A DNA stretch of 64,000 bases, taken from positions 32,678 to 96,677 of the forward strand of contig JAQGNH010000392.1 of NCBI GenBank assembly GCA_028291945.1. Direction: 5' to 3'. The translations under genes and the position numbers were made by a program. Of the stretch, positions 63,413 to 64,000 are shown one piece after another; position 1 is the stretch's first letter, and each line of letters starts with the position of its first letter. Under the pieces are notes generated by a model, which saw only the letters and a program-made list of their open reading frames with translations, did no database searches and was not told the origin of the DNA. This DNA is from Betaproteobacteria bacterium (GTDB lineage Bacteria > Pseudomonadota > Gammaproteobacteria > Burkholderiales > SG8-41).

Positions 63413-64000
63413 TTAAGCTGCGACCTCTTCGGTGAGCTTCATCGCTTCTTCGATATCGACGGCGACCACGCGGGAGACGCCCGGCTCCTGCATGGTGATG
63501 CCGAGCAACTGATTCGCAATTTCCATCGTGATTTTGTTATGGCTGATGAACAGAAACTGTGAGTTGTCGGACATCTTGCGCACGAGTTCGCAAAAACGCT
63601 GGGTGTTGTAGTCGTCGAGCGGCGCATCCACCTCGTCGAGCAAACAGAACGGCGCCGGGTTCAGCTGAAACATCGAAAAGACGAGCGAAAGCGCGGTCAG
63701 CGCTTTTTCGCCGCCCGATAGCAGATGGATCGAGCTGTTTTTCTTGCCGGGAGGCTGGGCGATCACCTGCACGCCGCTGTCGAGTATCTCCTCGCCGGTC
63801 AATATGAGCTTGGCGTTGCCGCCGCCGAAGAGCGCCGGAAACATACGACCGAAATGGGCGTTGACCTCGTCGAATGTGCTTTGCAGGCGCTCACGCGTTT
63901 CCCGATCGATCCGGCGAATCGCGTCTTCAAGCGTCGTCATTGCTTCGGTCAAGTCCGTAGACTGCGCGTCGAGGTACGTCTTGCGCTCCTGCGCGGTCTG
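63413..64000 (-). CDS. smc: SMC chromosome-condensation protein, C-terminal end only
   Basis: The window ends inside the gene; about 195 C-terminal residues are visible, reading in from the coiled-coil end ([18 protein letters not shown]). The C-terminal ATPase half is complete: the ABC signature [16 protein letters not shown] and Walker [17 protein letters not shown] with the D-loop, then [18 protein letters not shown]. The track's start at 63952 is an internal Met. The N-terminal half lies to the right of the window. Confidence 0.95.
   Translation of the reverse strand, partial: QTAQERKTYLDAQSTDLTEAMTTLEDAIRRIDRETRERLQSTFDEVNAHFGRMFPALFGGGNAKLILTGEEILDSGVQVIAQPPGKKNSSIHLLSGGEKALTALSLVFSMFQLNPAPFCLLDEVDAPLDDYNTQRFCELVRKMSDNSQFLFISHNKITMEIANQLLGITMQEPGVSRVVAVDIEEAMKLTEEVAA

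Overview
The window reads as chromosomal DNA of a GC-rich betaproteobacterium. The evidence is gene order and protein type: the rpsB-tsf-pyrH-frr-uppS-cdsA-dxr-rseP-bamA-skp-lpxD-fabZ-lpxA-lpxB string, smc-zipA-ligA-galU, smpB/ratA-rnfH-guaB-guaA-tadA, rimP-nusA-infB-rbfA-truB-rpsO-pnp, a DUF4936 gene, PpsR/PpsA, and the lexA-imuA-imuB-dnaE2 cassette. The genus cannot be told from sequence alone. No rRNA gene, CRISPR array or complete insertion sequence was seen.

Layout. 1-4.6 kb: 3'-truncated pyrG, a 33-bp tandem array running into the 3' end of ppsA, and divergent ppsR. 4.7-7.9 kb: a TrmH-family RNA methyltransferase translationally coupled to senA, with divergent senB; senA and senB encode two of the three selenoneine enzymes. 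7.9-21.6 kb: one long minus-strand run for lipid A, outer-membrane, isoprenoid, CDP-diacylglycerol and translation-factor genes, headed by rpsB with a structured leader and a terminator between rpsB and tsf. 21.9-27.9 kb (plus strand): map, glnD, ygfZ, a small membrane ORF, DUF4936, NRDE. 27.8-33 kb (minus): GNAT, SDR reductase, tadA, guaA, guaB. 33-35.7 kb: DUF4124 protein, rnfH/ratA, smpB, and an RNase HII variant.

36.08-41.42 kb is the accessory part: a 5.3-kb element inserted in the 3' end of tRNA-His. It has a 50-bp direct repeat of the tRNA 3' part at its far end, arm-type repeats at both ends, a tRNA-proximal tyrosine integrase overlapped by an excisionase-like HTH gene, a second tyrosine recombinase, about 1 kb of hairpin-packed non-coding DNA in front of the latter, a 19-bp inverted repeat, and an orphan SAM methyltransferase as cargo. 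It has no visible conjugation or replication gene. This is the best candidate here for something undescribed.

41.4-50.9 kb: tRNA-His, tRNA-Arg, dksA, then the minus-strand rimP-to-pnp translation/RNA operon with a terminator-like hairpin in its leader. 51.0-57.1 kb: lexA with a consensus SOS box over its -10, then imuA, imuB and dnaE2 (the SOS mutasome). 57.1-64 kb (minus): def, methylthioinosine phosphorylase, hpt (a plausible purine-salvage pair), galU, ligA, zipA and the C-terminal end of smc.

Several intergenic gaps carry arrays of 7-14-bp words, often as two arms in opposite orientation. They look like a recurrent intergenic element class of this genome. Starts, promoters and structures were read by eye; no alignment, folding or database search was run.
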